Assembly (NCBI RefSeq): GCF_009746125.1
Contig: NZ_CP041352.1
Span: 3,828,436 to 3,892,435 of the forward strand
Reading direction: 5' to 3'
Source of the DNA: Casimicrobium huifangae
GTDB taxonomy: Bacteria; Pseudomonadota; Gammaproteobacteria; Burkholderiales; Casimicrobiaceae
DNA: 64,000 nucleotides
The notes below the pieces were generated by a model. That model made no database searches. It had not been told where the DNA came from and saw nothing but the letters and a program-made list of their open reading frames with translations. This document shows positions 1-8,217 of the stretch, piece after piece (the stretch's first letter is position 1; each line of letters begins with the position of its first letter). Made by a program: the position numbers and the translations under genes.

Positions 1-60
1 TTCTGCAAATGTTACCTGTTCGGGCCAGCTTTGTTGCTGGCGCGAAGCGGCTATTGCGAG

Positions 61-179
61 ATCAACTTTTGTCTGAAAGCCGCGCCCAATTTGGGCGCAG
101 GCCGCCTTTTCGGCTTGGGTCGACTTTAGCCGGAATCGGGTTTTGAGCCCTAGCGCAATGCGACTTTTCGCAAAAAGCC
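61..179 (+). repeat. Intergenic palindromic repeat, copy 1
   Basis: First of five copies of a dispersed element (others near 4.8, 21.8, 43.5 and 52.8 kb). Three boxes are visible: ATCAACTTTT at 61-70, GTCGACTT at 119-126 and AAAAAGCC at 172-179. The same boxes recur at almost the same spacing in the other copies. The element ends directly at the ccmG stop codon (181-183). Inside it is a hairpin-forming GCGCCCAATTTGGGCGC. I see no gene in bases 1-180. Confidence 0.7.
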
Positions 180-180
180 G

Positions 181-693
181 TTACTTCAGAAACGAGGCGA
201 ATTTGGTCGCGAAGATTTCCGGCGAGATCGGGCCAACATGTTTGGCGCGGATGATGCCGTCGCGGTCGATCAGGAAGGTTTCCGGGGCGCCGTAGACGCC
301 CCAGTCGAGTGCGGCCTTGCCGCCCGGGTCGAAGGCGTTCACCGTGTACGGGTCGCCGGTTTTGCGCAGCACGTCGAGACCGAGCTCCCGCTTGTCTTTG
401 TAGTTAAGACCGATGATGGGCACCACGCTGCGCCGCTTCAGGTCCATCAGGTCCGGGTGCTCGTCCTTGCAGTTCGGGCACCAGCTCGCCCACACGTTGA
501 GCAGCCAGACCTTGCCCTTCATGTCGGCCGGCGAGAACTTCGCCGCGGGATTGTCCAGCGTTTCCAGCGTGAACGCGGGCGCCGGCTTGCCGATCAGCGG
601 CGACGGCACCTCGCGCGGATCGCGGAACAGCCCAAAGTAAAGCACTGCGGCGAGCGCAAAAAAGGCGATGGGAAGGAGAAGTTTCTTGTTCAT
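181..693 (-). CDS. ccmG: CcmG/DsbE thiol:disulfide interchange protein
   Basis: Membrane-anchored periplasmic thioredoxin-like protein of 170 aa. In cytochrome c maturation it keeps apocytochrome CxxCH cysteines reduced before heme attachment. An N-terminal signal anchor (about residues 4-23) is followed by a thioredoxin fold with the active site WCPNC at 71-75 and the CcmG-typical GVYGAPE segment near residues 130-137. I chose the ATG at 693 over a TTG six bases upstream because GGGAGGGAG lies 7 nt before it. That Shine-Dalgarno sequence is the edge of a foldback repeat. It is the last ccm gene of the minus-strand run visible here. The usual ccmF between ccmE and ccmG is missing. Confidence 0.93.
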   Translation of the reverse strand: MNKKLLLPIAFFALAAVLYFGLFRDPREVPSPLIGKPAPAFTLETLDNPAAKFSPADMKGKVWLLNVWASWCPNCKDEHPDLMDLKRRSVVPIIGLNYKDKRELGLDVLRKTGDPYTVNAFDPGGKAALDWGVYGAPETFLIDRDGIIRAKHVGPISPEIFATKFASFLK

Positions 694-700
694 ACGCAAA

Positions 701-816
701 CTCCCTCCCCCCTCGTGGGGGAGGGCCGGGGAGAGGGGGCGGCCGTCGCACAGCGATCAGGACTGGGGCAGGCTTCACCCTCTCCGCTGGCCCCTCTCCC
801 CTCAAGGGAGAGGGAG
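701..816. repeat. GC-rich foldback repeat between ccmG and ccmE
   Basis: About 116 bp whose two ends are imperfect inverted copies. The left arm starts CTCCCTCCCCCC (701) and continues with GGGGAGGGCCGGGGAGAGGG. The right arm reads CCCTCTCC..GGCCCCTCTCCC and ends in GGGAGAGGGAG (815). It resembles abundant intergenic repeats of many beta- and gammaproteobacteria (family resemblance from memory). On the minus strand its edge provides the ccmG ribosome binding site. Confidence 0.7.
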
Positions 817-829
817 AAACTCATCGCGA

Positions 830-1282
830 TCATTGCTTGAGTGTCTTCGCCGCCATGTCGCGCGCCTTGTGGGCCTTTTCGATGGCGGTAGCGGCCTCGG
901 GCGGCATGTAGTTTTCGTCGTGCTTGGCCAGCACTTCCTTGGCGCGGAATACCCCGTCGTCACCCAGCGAGCCCTGCGCAACCACACCTTTGCCCTCGCG
1001 GAACAGGTCCGGCAGGATGCCGCTATAGGCCACTGGCACCACCTGCGCGGTGTCGGTCACCTTGAACTGGACGTTGACGCCATCGCGCTTGACGCTGCCG
1101 GCCTCCACCATGCCACCAAGGCGGAAGGTGCGGCCGACCGGTGCCTCTTTGGCAACGATCTGCGAAGGCGTGAAAAAGAACACGAGATTCTGGTTGAACG
1201 CGGTCAACACCAGCGCCACGGCCACGGCGATGACGCCGAGGCCGCCGAGAATCAGTGCGAGTCGTTTCTGCTTAACTGTCAT
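830..1282 (-). CDS. ccmE: CcmE periplasmic heme chaperone
   Basis: 150-aa heme chaperone of System I cytochrome c maturation. It receives heme from CcmABCD and passes it to the CcmFH ligase. The sequence shows one N-terminal membrane anchor (about 8-28), an OB-fold beta barrel, and the HDENY motif with the covalent heme ligand His121 and Tyr125, followed by MPPE. Length and motif match the family. The start overlaps the end of ccmD by 11 nt, so the two are translationally linked. Between this gene and ccmG lies a repeat instead of ccmF. Confidence 0.95.
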   Translation of the reverse strand: MTVKQKRLALILGGLGVIAVAVALVLTAFNQNLVFFFTPSQIVAKEAPVGRTFRLGGMVEAGSVKRDGVNVQFKVTDTAQVVPVAYSGILPDLFREGKGVVAQGSLGDDGVFRAKEVLAKHDENYMPPEAATAIEKAHKARDMAAKTLKQ

Positions 1283-1436
1283 GGTCTTCCTGCAATGCCT
1301 GTAGCGCCGACTTTCGAGCTTGCCGCAGGCTCACAAGTTCCGCAATGACCGCTATCAACAAGGCGCCATAACTGCCCCAGACAAAGAAGCCACGGCCGCC
1401 CATGTCCCAGAACGCGCTCCACGATTCCCAGTTCAT
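1272..1436 (-). CDS. ccmD: CcmD heme exporter small membrane protein
   Basis: 54-aa protein too short for most gene finders. It starts [20 protein letters not shown] and has one membrane helix (about 17-36), then a charged C-terminal tail ([19 protein letters not shown]). This matches the CcmD pattern: an aromatic-rich N-terminus with W/G/F, a single TM, and a basic/acidic cytoplasmic tail. CcmD helps release holo-CcmE from the CcmABC complex. Its ATG overlaps the ccmC TGA (ATGA at 1433-1436) and its own stop overlaps the ccmE start. Position and size make the call firm although sequence conservation in this family is low. Confidence 0.88.
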   Translation of the reverse strand: MNWESWSAFWDMGGRGFFVWGSYGALLIAVIAELVSLRQARKSALQALQEDHDS

Positions 1437-2209
1437 CGCAGCCATCCTTTCACCGCGTCGCGCAGCCAGGCAGCATTGCCCTCGCGCTCAATGATGCCGG
1501 TGCGCAGCCGGTGCATCGCTGCGGCAATGCTGTAGGCCCAGAAGGCGAAGGTCATGATCAGCATCGCGGCCAGCATGGTGGTGGCCATCGACGAACTGCC
1601 CGGCCGCACACTGGAGCCTTGGTGCAGCGTGTTCCACCACTTTACGCTGAAGTAGATGATCGGCACATTGATGGCACCGACCAGCGCGATCAGCGCCGAG
1701 GCGCGGTCGCCTTTCTTTTTGTCGTCGAACGACGCCGCCAGCGCCATGTAGCCGACGTAGAGGAAGAACAGGATCAGCGTTGAGGTGAGCCGCGCGTCCC
1801 ACACCCAGTAGGTGCCCCAGGTGGGTCGGCCCCAGAGGGCACCGGTCCAAAGCGAAATCACGGCCATGATGGCGCCGGTGGGCGCCAGCGCGTGACTCAT
1901 CATGAACGACAGCCGGGTGCCAAGCACCAGCCCGAGCAGCGACCAGAATGCCATCGCCAGATAAATCACCATGGCCATCCAGGCCGCCGGCACATGGATG
2001 AAGATGACGCGGTAGACCTCGCCCTGCTGGGCATCGGTCGGTGCCACAAAGAAGCCGAGGTAGAGGCCGATGGCGGAAAGCACAATTGCCAGCACCCAGC
2101 ACAGCGCTTCGATGCGGCCGGCGAGCGGAAAGAACGCAGCGGGCGAGGCGTAGCGCCAAAACCAGCGCCCGCCGTATTTTTCGTTGGATTGTTGCTCGGT
2201 ACGTGCCAC
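1433..2209 (-). CDS. ccmC: CcmC heme exporter/heme handling permease
   Basis: Integral membrane protein (258 aa, about six TM helices) that binds heme on the periplasmic side and loads it on CcmE. The tryptophan-rich heme-handling motif WGTYWVWDARLTS is clear, with flanking conserved His residues in FIHVPAAW and MSHALAP. The open frame extends upstream to 2257. The GTG at 2209, two bases after the ccmB stop, gives the usual length and avoids a long overlap with ccmB, so I used it. There is no strong ribosome binding site, consistent with translational coupling. Confidence 0.93.
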   Translation of the reverse strand: MARTEQQSNEKYGGRWFWRYASPAAFFPLAGRIEALCWVLAIVLSAIGLYLGFFVAPTDAQQGEVYRVIFIHVPAAWMAMVIYLAMAFWSLLGLVLGTRLSFMMSHALAPTGAIMAVISLWTGALWGRPTWGTYWVWDARLTSTLILFFLYVGYMALAASFDDKKKGDRASALIALVGAINVPIIYFSVKWWNTLHQGSSVRPGSSSMATTMLAAMLIMTFAFWAYSIAAAMHRLRTGIIEREGNAAWLRDAVKGWLR

Positions 2210-2211
2210 GG

Positions 2212-2886
2212 CTAATCGGTACTTATCTTCAATGCAGCCGCGGCTGCCAGCGGGCACAATGCTAGAGCAAGCAGCATGAAGGCGGCCTGAAGCGCCAGCT
2301 CCGCCGACGGTGACTCCCCGTAGAGCACGCGCAGCGCCGCGCCGGCGCCGAAGATCAGCGTCGGGATGGTCAGCGGCAGCACCAGCACGGCGGTCAGGAT
2401 GGCGCCGCCACGGGCCGAGACCAGCAGCGCCGCTGCAATCGCCCCCACCAGCAATAAGGTTGGAACGGCCATCGCTACGGTCAGCGCCAGCATGGCGGCG
2501 ACGTCACCGGGCAGGGCGTAGAACAGCGCGAACACCGGCGACACAGCGGCAAGCGCAACGCCGAGCGCCAGCGACAGCGCGGTGACACGAGCAAGGATCA
2601 GCACCGCGAGCGGTTCCGGCGAGGTCAGCAGCAGTTCCAGCGAGCCGTCGCGGGCGTCCTCATCAAACAGCCTTGGCAGCGAGAGCATCGCCGCCAGCAG
2701 CGCGCCGACAAAGATGACGCCGATGCCGATCAGCTTCAGCCGCTCCGATTCGCTGCCGACCGCGAACGGAAACAGCGAGCAGACGATCAGGAAGAACATC
2801 AGCGGATTCGCCCAGTCACTCTTGCGCCGCGCGAAGAGCTGCATCTCGCGGCGGAACACGGCGCCGACAGCAACGCGCAGGCTCAT
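2212..2886 (-). CDS. ccmB: CcmB heme exporter permease
   Basis: 224-aa polytopic membrane protein, the permease subunit of the CcmAB ABC module that powers release of heme-loaded CcmE. It begins with a basic cytoplasmic stretch (FRREMQLFARRKSDWANPLM, typical of CcmB). Six hydrophobic helices follow, with a conserved FDEDARDGSLELLL segment after helix 2. Start codon and ccmA stop overlap (2883-2886). It sits inside the ccmABCDE run. Confidence 0.94.
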   Translation of the reverse strand: MSLRVAVGAVFRREMQLFARRKSDWANPLMFFLIVCSLFPFAVGSESERLKLIGIGVIFVGALLAAMLSLPRLFDEDARDGSLELLLTSPEPLAVLILARVTALSLALGVALAAVSPVFALFYALPGDVAAMLALTVAMAVPTLLLVGAIAAALLVSARGGAILTAVLVLPLTIPTLIFGAGAALRVLYGESPSAELALQAAFMLLALALCPLAAAAALKISTD

Positions 2887-3506
2887 AGCGCCAGCTCCTG
2901 GGTGCGCGCAGCGGCGATGTCGACCGCCTGATGCGAGGTATAGATGACCAGCCCGCCTGCGGCAAGCCGCGCAGCGATGACGGCAGCGAGCTGCGCCTGG
3001 GTGTCAACATCAAGCGCAACGAAGGGCTCGTCAAGCAGCCACGCGCGGGGCGATGCGCTGCCGCCCGCGCTGCCCGCGAGCAGGCGGGCCAGCGAGGCAC
3101 GCTTGCGCTGCCCCTGCGACAGGGTCCCGAAGCGGCGATTGAGCAGGCTGCGCACGCCCAGAGCGGTGAGTGCCGATTCGATGCCCTGCCGGCTATCGTC
3201 AAGCCCGGCCAGCGCGGCGGCGTAGGCGAGGTTTTCACGCACGGTCAGTGCGTCGTTGAAGGCATTGGCGTGGCCAACGTAGCTCGCCGCCTGCGCAGGC
3301 GCCAGCGTGGCGTCCCCCGCCAGCCACTGCACCTCGCCAGCGGCTGGCGCGGCGAGCCCGGCGAGGATACGCAGCAGCGTGGTCTTGCCAGCACCGTTAG
3401 CACCGGTCACGCGCAGCAGCGAGCCTGCTTCCGCCGCAAACGACACGCCGTCGAATACAGCGCGGCCACCGCGCTCGGCGGCAAGCGACGTGACGGTCAG
3501 CTTCAT
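2883..3506 (-). CDS. ccmA: CcmA heme exporter ATP-binding protein
   Basis: ABC ATPase of 208 aa. Walker A GANGAGKTT at 35-43, signature LSQGQRKR, Walker B WLLDEP and the TSHQ switch region are all present. It partners with CcmB. The frame opens at 3536, but the ATG at 3506 overlaps the stop of the upstream MFS gene as ATGA and starts with the normal MKLTV strand, so it is the likely start. This overlap suggests the ccm genes are co-transcribed with the MFS gene. Confidence 0.94.
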   Translation of the reverse strand: MKLTVTSLAAERGGRAVFDGVSFAAEAGSLLRVTGANGAGKTTLLRILAGLAAPAAGEVQWLAGDATLAPAQAASYVGHANAFNDALTVRENLAYAAALAGLDDSRQGIESALTALGVRSLLNRRFGTLSQGQRKRASLARLLAGSAGGSASPRAWLLDEPFVALDVDTQAQLAAVIAARLAAGGLVIYTSHQAVDIAAARTQELAL

Positions 3507-4732
3507 GACACGGTGCGGATCTTGAATGCTGTCCACAGCGACGCCAGCGCGAACAGGCAGGACAGCAGTCCAACCGCTTCGAATCCGGCGAGACTGCCAC
3601 CGGCGGTATGGCTCAACATCGCGCCGCCAATCACCGCAGCGAGCCCGGTGAACAGGTTTTGCACGGCAGAATTGAACGACATCACGCGGCCGCGCAACTG
3701 CGGCGTGGACGCAGCCGTCACCAGCGCCATCGACGGGATGAAACGGCCGCTGACGAAGATGAAGAACAAAGCGGCAACGACCAGTTGCCAGAACAGGTTG
3801 ACGCCGAGCGTGTGGGTAATCAGCAGCATCGGCGCGATCGACAGCAGCACCAGCCAGTAGTAGACGATGGCGCGCGGATAGCGGTCAGACATGCGGCCGA
3901 ACAGCGGCCGGCTGAACAACGTCACGGCGCCGCCGACCAGATAGAAATACGCAAGCTGCACCTCGCTCATGCCCTCGTTGGTGATGCGCGACGGCGCGAT
4001 GTAAGGGATCACGATCATGCCCGACAGCGTTAACAGGGCCGACGTGGCAAACGCCCACCAGTGGTTCCGTACTCGAAGCAGTTCGGCATAGCCGCGCCAC
4101 AAGCCGGTCCAGAGACCGGCATGGCTGGCCGCACGCATGTGGCCGCGCATGTTCGGGATCAGACGGAGCGCGACGACGAACAGCAGCGCGCAGGTCGCCG
4201 CCAGCGCGAAGAACGGCACATGCCAGCCGCCATGCGCGGCCACGTAGATCGACAGCGGCACGCCGAGCACGGCGGAGAGCGACATCGACAGCATCACCAG
4301 CCCCATCGCCCGGCCACGACGCTCGTCGGGCACCAGATCGCCGACGATGGAAAACGCGATCGAACCCTGCACGCCGCCAAACAGCCCGGCCACAGTGCGC
4401 GCCGCCAGCAGAGCCGCGTAGTTGGGCGCCAGCGCGCAGCCCAGCGTGCCGACAATCAGGCCGGCGTAGACCACCAGCAGCGCGTGCTTGCGGTCAAAGC
4501 GGTCAGCGATTGACGCCATCAGCAGTGACGCTGCCGACGCCGCGAACGCGTAGGCCGATACCAGCAGGCCAAACTGCGTGGTGTCGATGCCGAATTCGCG
4601 CATCAGATGCGGCGACAGCGGCATCATGACCATGAAGTCCACCACATTGGTGAAGCTCATCAGCGTGATCACCAGCAGGATTTGCCGCTCGCGCGCGGGC
4701 GACGGCGTCAGGCTGTGCGCGCTGCTGGTCAT
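3503..4732 (-). CDS. MFS transporter heading the ccm operon
   Basis: 409-aa major facilitator superfamily protein with about 12 TM helices. The loop 2-3 signature appears as ADRFDRKHALL and the loop 8-9 counterpart as GRMSDRYPR. The N-terminal half resembles drug/sugar efflux permeases (MFS_1), but no substrate can be assigned. Its stop overlaps the ccmA start by 4 nt, so it looks like the first gene of the ccm transcript. A link to heme or cysteine/thiol export is only an inference from position. The ATG at 4732 lacks an obvious Shine-Dalgarno sequence, so a later start is possible. Confidence 0.85.
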   Translation of the reverse strand: MTSSAHSLTPSPARERQILLVITLMSFTNVVDFMVMMPLSPHLMREFGIDTTQFGLLVSAYAFAASAASLLMASIADRFDRKHALLVVYAGLIVGTLGCALAPNYAALLAARTVAGLFGGVQGSIAFSIVGDLVPDERRGRAMGLVMLSMSLSAVLGVPLSIYVAAHGGWHVPFFALAATCALLFVVALRLIPNMRGHMRAASHAGLWTGLWRGYAELLRVRNHWWAFATSALLTLSGMIVIPYIAPSRITNEGMSEVQLAYFYLVGGAVTLFSRPLFGRMSDRYPRAIVYYWLVLLSIAPMLLITHTLGVNLFWQLVVAALFFIFVSGRFIPSMALVTAASTPQLRGRVMSFNSAVQNLFTGLAAVIGGAMLSHTAGGSLAGFEAVGLLSCLFALASLWTAFKIRTVS

Positions 4733-5086
4733 GCGGCAGGACGACTGCGTTGGCCGCAGCGAAGTGCCCGCGACAAAAGGGAACTGCCGTCGCGGGCAGG
4801 GAAAAATACAGGCACCGGGAAGAATGGCTTTTTGACTAAGGCGTTATTCTAATTGGGCGTCGGATGGTAATCCTTGCCAAGTCGACTTTTGCAATTTCAC
4901 GCCATGAGCCCTTATTGAATATCGCTTTCCGATAAAAGTTGATCTGCCAACTCGCAACTGAGTCTGAGTAGTCTTCGGCTGAATCGATGCCGGATTGACC
5001 GGCGTCAGCCTGCCCTTGCGCCAGCGCACCGACCTTCCCTGCAACAATGCCGAACCAATGTGAATTCGCACTGAAGGGCGCGCCCC
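4733..5086. other. Divergent intergenic region with repeat copy 2
   Basis: 354 bp between the divergent MFS/ccm run and the MacA-like adaptor. It holds one copy of the dispersed palindromic repeat (4826-4943) and presumably promoters for both directions. Short frames on either strand lack coding character. The adaptor ribosome binding site GAAGGG sits at 5073-5078. Confidence 0.6.
4826..4943 (-). repeat. Intergenic palindromic repeat, copy 2
   Basis: Read on the minus strand: ATCAACTTTT (4943-4934), GTCGACTT (4886-4879) and AAAAAGCC (4833-4826). Box spacings are 57 and 53 nt, matching the other copies. CAATAAGGGCTCA between boxes 1 and 2 and a GCCCAATT segment between boxes 2 and 3 are partly complementary, so the whole element can fold about the central AAGTCGACTT. 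This is the only copy lying between divergent genes. Confidence 0.72.
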
Positions 5087-6313
5087 GTGGCACAAGCTGA
5101 TCTGGCAAAACTGAGTCTCAACAAGGGCGCAACACCTGCGGCGACGCTGGCGGCGCGGCGGCGGCGCAAGTGGATCAAATGGGGATTTGGTGCCGGGGTG
5201 GTTGCGCTGGTCGTCGCCCTGCTGGCGTTGCGCAGCGCCAACGCACCGGCGGAGGTGGAGCTGGGAACCGTCACGACGGCCTTCCCGACCCAAGCCTACA
5301 CGCTGCTCAACGCCACTGGCCGCGTGGTGGCCGCGCGCAAGGCGGCCGTTTCGACCAAGGCGACCGGCCGGCTGGAATTTCTGGGCGTGCAGGAAGGCAG
5401 CGTAGTGAAGGCCGGGCAGGTGCTGGCGCGGCTGGAAGCGCTCGACGTCTCCGCCAACCGTGACCAGGCGCGCGCCGGCGTCGCCGCAGCCAAGGCCAAT
5501 CTCGAGCAGGGCAAGGCCGAGTTGGTGGACGCGGAAGCCAACTACCGCCGAACCGACGATCTGTTCAGGAAAAACTTCGTCTCTGCCGCCCAGCTCGACA
5601 CCGCGAGGGCGCGGCTGGATCGCGCCAAGGCGAGCATGGTCAGTCTCGACGCCGCCATCGGCGTCGCTGATGCGCAGACGCGGGCCGCCACGGTGTCAGT
5701 CGAACAGACGCTGATCCGCGCGCCGTTCGACGGTGTGGTGCTGACCAAGAACGCCAACGTCGGCGACATCATCACGCCGTTCTCGTCCGCTGCCGATTCC
5801 AAGGGCGCGGTGGTGACGATGGCCGACATGAGCACGCTCGAAGTGGAGGTGGACGTCACCGAAGCCAGCATCGGCAAGGTGGTGGTGGGCGGCCCCTGCG
5901 AGATCACGCTGGATGCGCTGCCCGAGGTGCGGCTGCTGGGAGAGGTCTCGCGCATCGTGCCGACGGTGGACCGGGCCAAGGCGACCGTGCTGGTGAAGGT
6001 GGCGTTTGTCGAACGCGATCCGCGCACCCTGCCAGACATGAGCGCCAAAGCCGCGTTCCTCAAGCAGAAGCCACTGGAAGCCGACCGCAAAGCAGTGGCT
6101 GCGGTGCGCAAGGAAGCGCTGGTCGAGCGCGACGGCAAGGCGGCGGTATTCGTGTTCGACGGCAAGACCGTGAAGCTGACCGCCGTCAGCAAGGGCCGCG
6201 ACCTGGGCGACAGCATTGAAGTGAACGGCGTCAAGAGCGGTGACCGCGTGGTGCTGAAACCCGCCGACAAGCTGCGCGATGGCGCCGCCGCAGTGCAGGC
6301 GGCAAAGAAGTGA
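5087..6313 (+). CDS. Periplasmic adaptor (MacA/HlyD-type membrane fusion protein)
   Basis: 408-aa adaptor subunit of a tripartite or MacAB-type ABC efflux system. There is a short basic cytoplasmic N-terminus, one TM helix (about 29-47), a biotinyl-lipoyl-like half (ATGRLEFLGVQEGSVVKAGQ), an alpha-helical hairpin rich in Ala/Asp/Arg (about 125-195), the second lipoyl half (TLIRAPFDGVVLTKNANVGD) and beta-barrel/MPD domains. Start is GTG at 5087 with GAAGGG 8 nt upstream. Its stop overlaps the ATPase gene (GTGA). The substrate is unknown; the ATPase and permeases that follow point to export or lipid/lipoprotein handling. Confidence 0.9.
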   Translation: MAQADLAKLSLNKGATPAATLAARRRRKWIKWGFGAGVVALVVALLALRSANAPAEVELGTVTTAFPTQAYTLLNATGRVVAARKAAVSTKATGRLEFLGVQEGSVVKAGQVLARLEALDVSANRDQARAGVAAAKANLEQGKAELVDAEANYRRTDDLFRKNFVSAAQLDTARARLDRAKASMVSLDAAIGVADAQTRAATVSVEQTLIRAPFDGVVLTKNANVGDIITPFSSAADSKGAVVTMADMSTLEVEVDVTEASIGKVVVGGPCEITLDALPEVRLLGEVSRIVPTVDRAKATVLVKVAFVERDPRTLPDMSAKAAFLKQKPLEADRKAVAAVRKEALVERDGKAAVFVFDGKTVKLTAVSKGRDLGDSIEVNGVKSGDRVVLKPADKLRDGAAAVQAAKK

Positions 6314-7047
6314 GCGACGGCGCAGTCAGCCCGGCAGAGGCGGCGGCGGCGCCACCGCTGGTGCGCATCCGCAACCTGAGCAAGCACTACACGCGCGGCG
6401 ATCAGGACGTGCCAGTGCTGACCGACATCTCGCTCGACATTCCTGCCGGCGACTTTCTCGCGCTGATGGGCCCTTCCGGCTCTGGCAAGTCAACGCTGCT
6501 GAACCTGATCGCCGGCATCGACAAGCCGAGCGGCGGCGAGTTGACTGTCGGCGGGCTCGACATCGCCGAACTGACTGAGGCCGAGCTGGCGGACTGGCGG
6601 GCGGCGAACGTTGGCTTTGTATTCCAGTTCTACAACCTGATGCCAGTACTCACGGCGCTGGAGAACGTTGAACTACCGCTGATGCTGACCGATCTGTCGC
6701 GCCGCGAGCGACAGGAACGTGCGTTGCTGGCGCTGTCGCTGGTCGGCCTCAGCGACCGTGTCGATCACTACCCCAATGAGCTCTCGGGCGGCCAGCAGCA
6801 GCGTGTCGCCATTGCCCGGGCGCTGATCACCGACCCGACGCTGATCGTGGCTGACGAACCCACTGGTGACCTCGACAAGCGCAGCGCCGCCGACGTGCTG
6901 GCGCTGTTGCAGCAGCTCAACCGCGAGATGGGCAAGACCATCATCATGGTCACCCACGATCCCGGCGCGGTGAAGGCGGCCACCCACGTCACGCACCTTG
7001 AAAAGGGCGAGCTGCTGGGCACCGAGCTGGTTGCGGCTGGCGATTGA
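6310..7047 (+). CDS. MacB/LolD-type ABC ATPase
   Basis: 245-aa ATP-binding protein of the family that drives FtsX-like mechanotransmission permeases. Walker A GPSGSGKS at 54-61, a Q-loop in [11 protein letters not shown], signature LSGGQQQR, Walker [11 protein letters not shown] and H-loop VTHD are intact. The GTG start overlaps the adaptor stop. The N-terminus is extended by a small Ala/Pro segment. It is followed 15 nt later by the first permease gene. Confidence 0.94.
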   Translation: MSDGAVSPAEAAAAPPLVRIRNLSKHYTRGDQDVPVLTDISLDIPAGDFLALMGPSGSGKSTLLNLIAGIDKPSGGELTVGGLDIAELTEAELADWRAANVGFVFQFYNLMPVLTALENVELPLMLTDLSRRERQERALLALSLVGLSDRVDHYPNELSGGQQQRVAIARALITDPTLIVADEPTGDLDKRSAADVLALLQQLNREMGKTIIMVTHDPGAVKAATHVTHLEKGELLGTELVAAGD

Positions 7048-7062
7048 CGCATTGATCCGATC

Positions 7063-8217
7063 ATGCTGTTCAAACTGATCCTGAAGAACATCTTCCGCGC
7101 GCGGCTGCGCAGCCTGCTGACCATTGTCGGGCTGGTCATCGCGGTGATTGCCTTCGGTCTGCTGCGCACTGTAGTGGATGCCTGGTACGCGGGCTCGGAT
7201 ATGGCCTCCGCGAATCGCCTGGTCACGCGCAACTCGATATCGCTCACCTTTACGCTGCCCACCTACTACACCGAACGCATCCGTGCGGTCGACGGTGTGA
7301 CACAAATCTCGGCCAGCAACTGGTTCGCTGGCATCTATCTGGAACCGAAGAATTTCTTTCCGCAGTTCGCCGTCACCGTCCCGGTGTTCTTCGATCTGTA
7401 CCCCGAGTTTCTGTTGCCGCCAGAGCAGATGCAGGCGATGCTGCGCGACCGTACCGGCTGCATCATCGGTCGCGCGCTGGCCGAAAGCTACGGCTGGAAG
7501 ATCGGTGACAAGATCCCGCTGCAAGGCACGATCTACCCGGGCACCTGGGAATTCACCGTGCGCGGCATTTTCGACGCGCGCGACGACACTACGGTGACAC
7601 GGCAGATGTACTTCCACTGGGACTATCTGAACGAGCGAGTCAAGCAGAGCTTCCCCCGGGCTGCGGACCGCGCCGGTGTGTTCGTCGTCGGCATCAAGGA
7701 CGGCCAGCGCGCCGCAGAGCTGAGCGCAGCCATCGACAATGAGTTCAAAAACTCGATCGCCGAGACATTGACCGAGACGGAAAAGGCATTCCAGCTCGGC
7801 TTTGTCGCGCAGTCCGAGGCCATCGTCGGCGCCATCCGGATCGTCAGCTTCGTGGTGATCATCATCATCCTGGCCGTAGTGGCGAACACCATGGCGATGA
7901 CCGTTCGCGAACGCATCAGCGAGTACGCCACGCTGAAGGCGCTCGGCTTCGGGCCTAGCTTCGTGGTGTCCCTGATTTTTGGCGAATCGCTCTGCCTCAC
8001 CTTGCTCGGCGGCTTACTCGGCATCGCGCTGAGCTTTCCGGTGATCGCCACCTTCAAGAGCCTGATCGGCACCATCTTCCCGGTATTCAGGCTGTCGCAG
8101 GAGACGCTCTGGTGGCAGCTTGGTGCGGTGATCTTCGTGGGCGTGCTGGCAGCCATCCTTCCGGCGATCCGCTCGGCCCGCATCCGCATCGTGGATGGCC
8201 TGCGCCACGTCGCGTAG
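7063..8217 (+). CDS. FtsX/MacB-type ABC permease 1
   Basis: 384-aa permease with the MacB-like plan: one N-terminal TM (about 17-38), a large periplasmic MacB_PCD domain, then three C-terminal TMs in the FtsX domain (about 262-380). The loop [16 protein letters not shown] is typical of the family. The last 77 codons lie in a 441-bp segment duplicated in tandem downstream. It ends DGLRHVA. It probably pairs with the second permease (8668-9834) as a heterodimer on the shared ATPase. Confidence 0.92.
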   Translation: MLFKLILKNIFRARLRSLLTIVGLVIAVIAFGLLRTVVDAWYAGSDMASANRLVTRNSISLTFTLPTYYTERIRAVDGVTQISASNWFAGIYLEPKNFFPQFAVTVPVFFDLYPEFLLPPEQMQAMLRDRTGCIIGRALAESYGWKIGDKIPLQGTIYPGTWEFTVRGIFDARDDTTVTRQMYFHWDYLNERVKQSFPRAADRAGVFVVGIKDGQRAAELSAAIDNEFKNSIAETLTETEKAFQLGFVAQSEAIVGAIRIVSFVVIIIILAVVANTMAMTVRERISEYATLKALGFGPSFVVSLIFGESLCLTLLGGLLGIALSFPVIATFKSLIGTIFPVFRLSQETLWWQLGAVIFVGVLAAILPAIRSARIRIVDGLRHVA

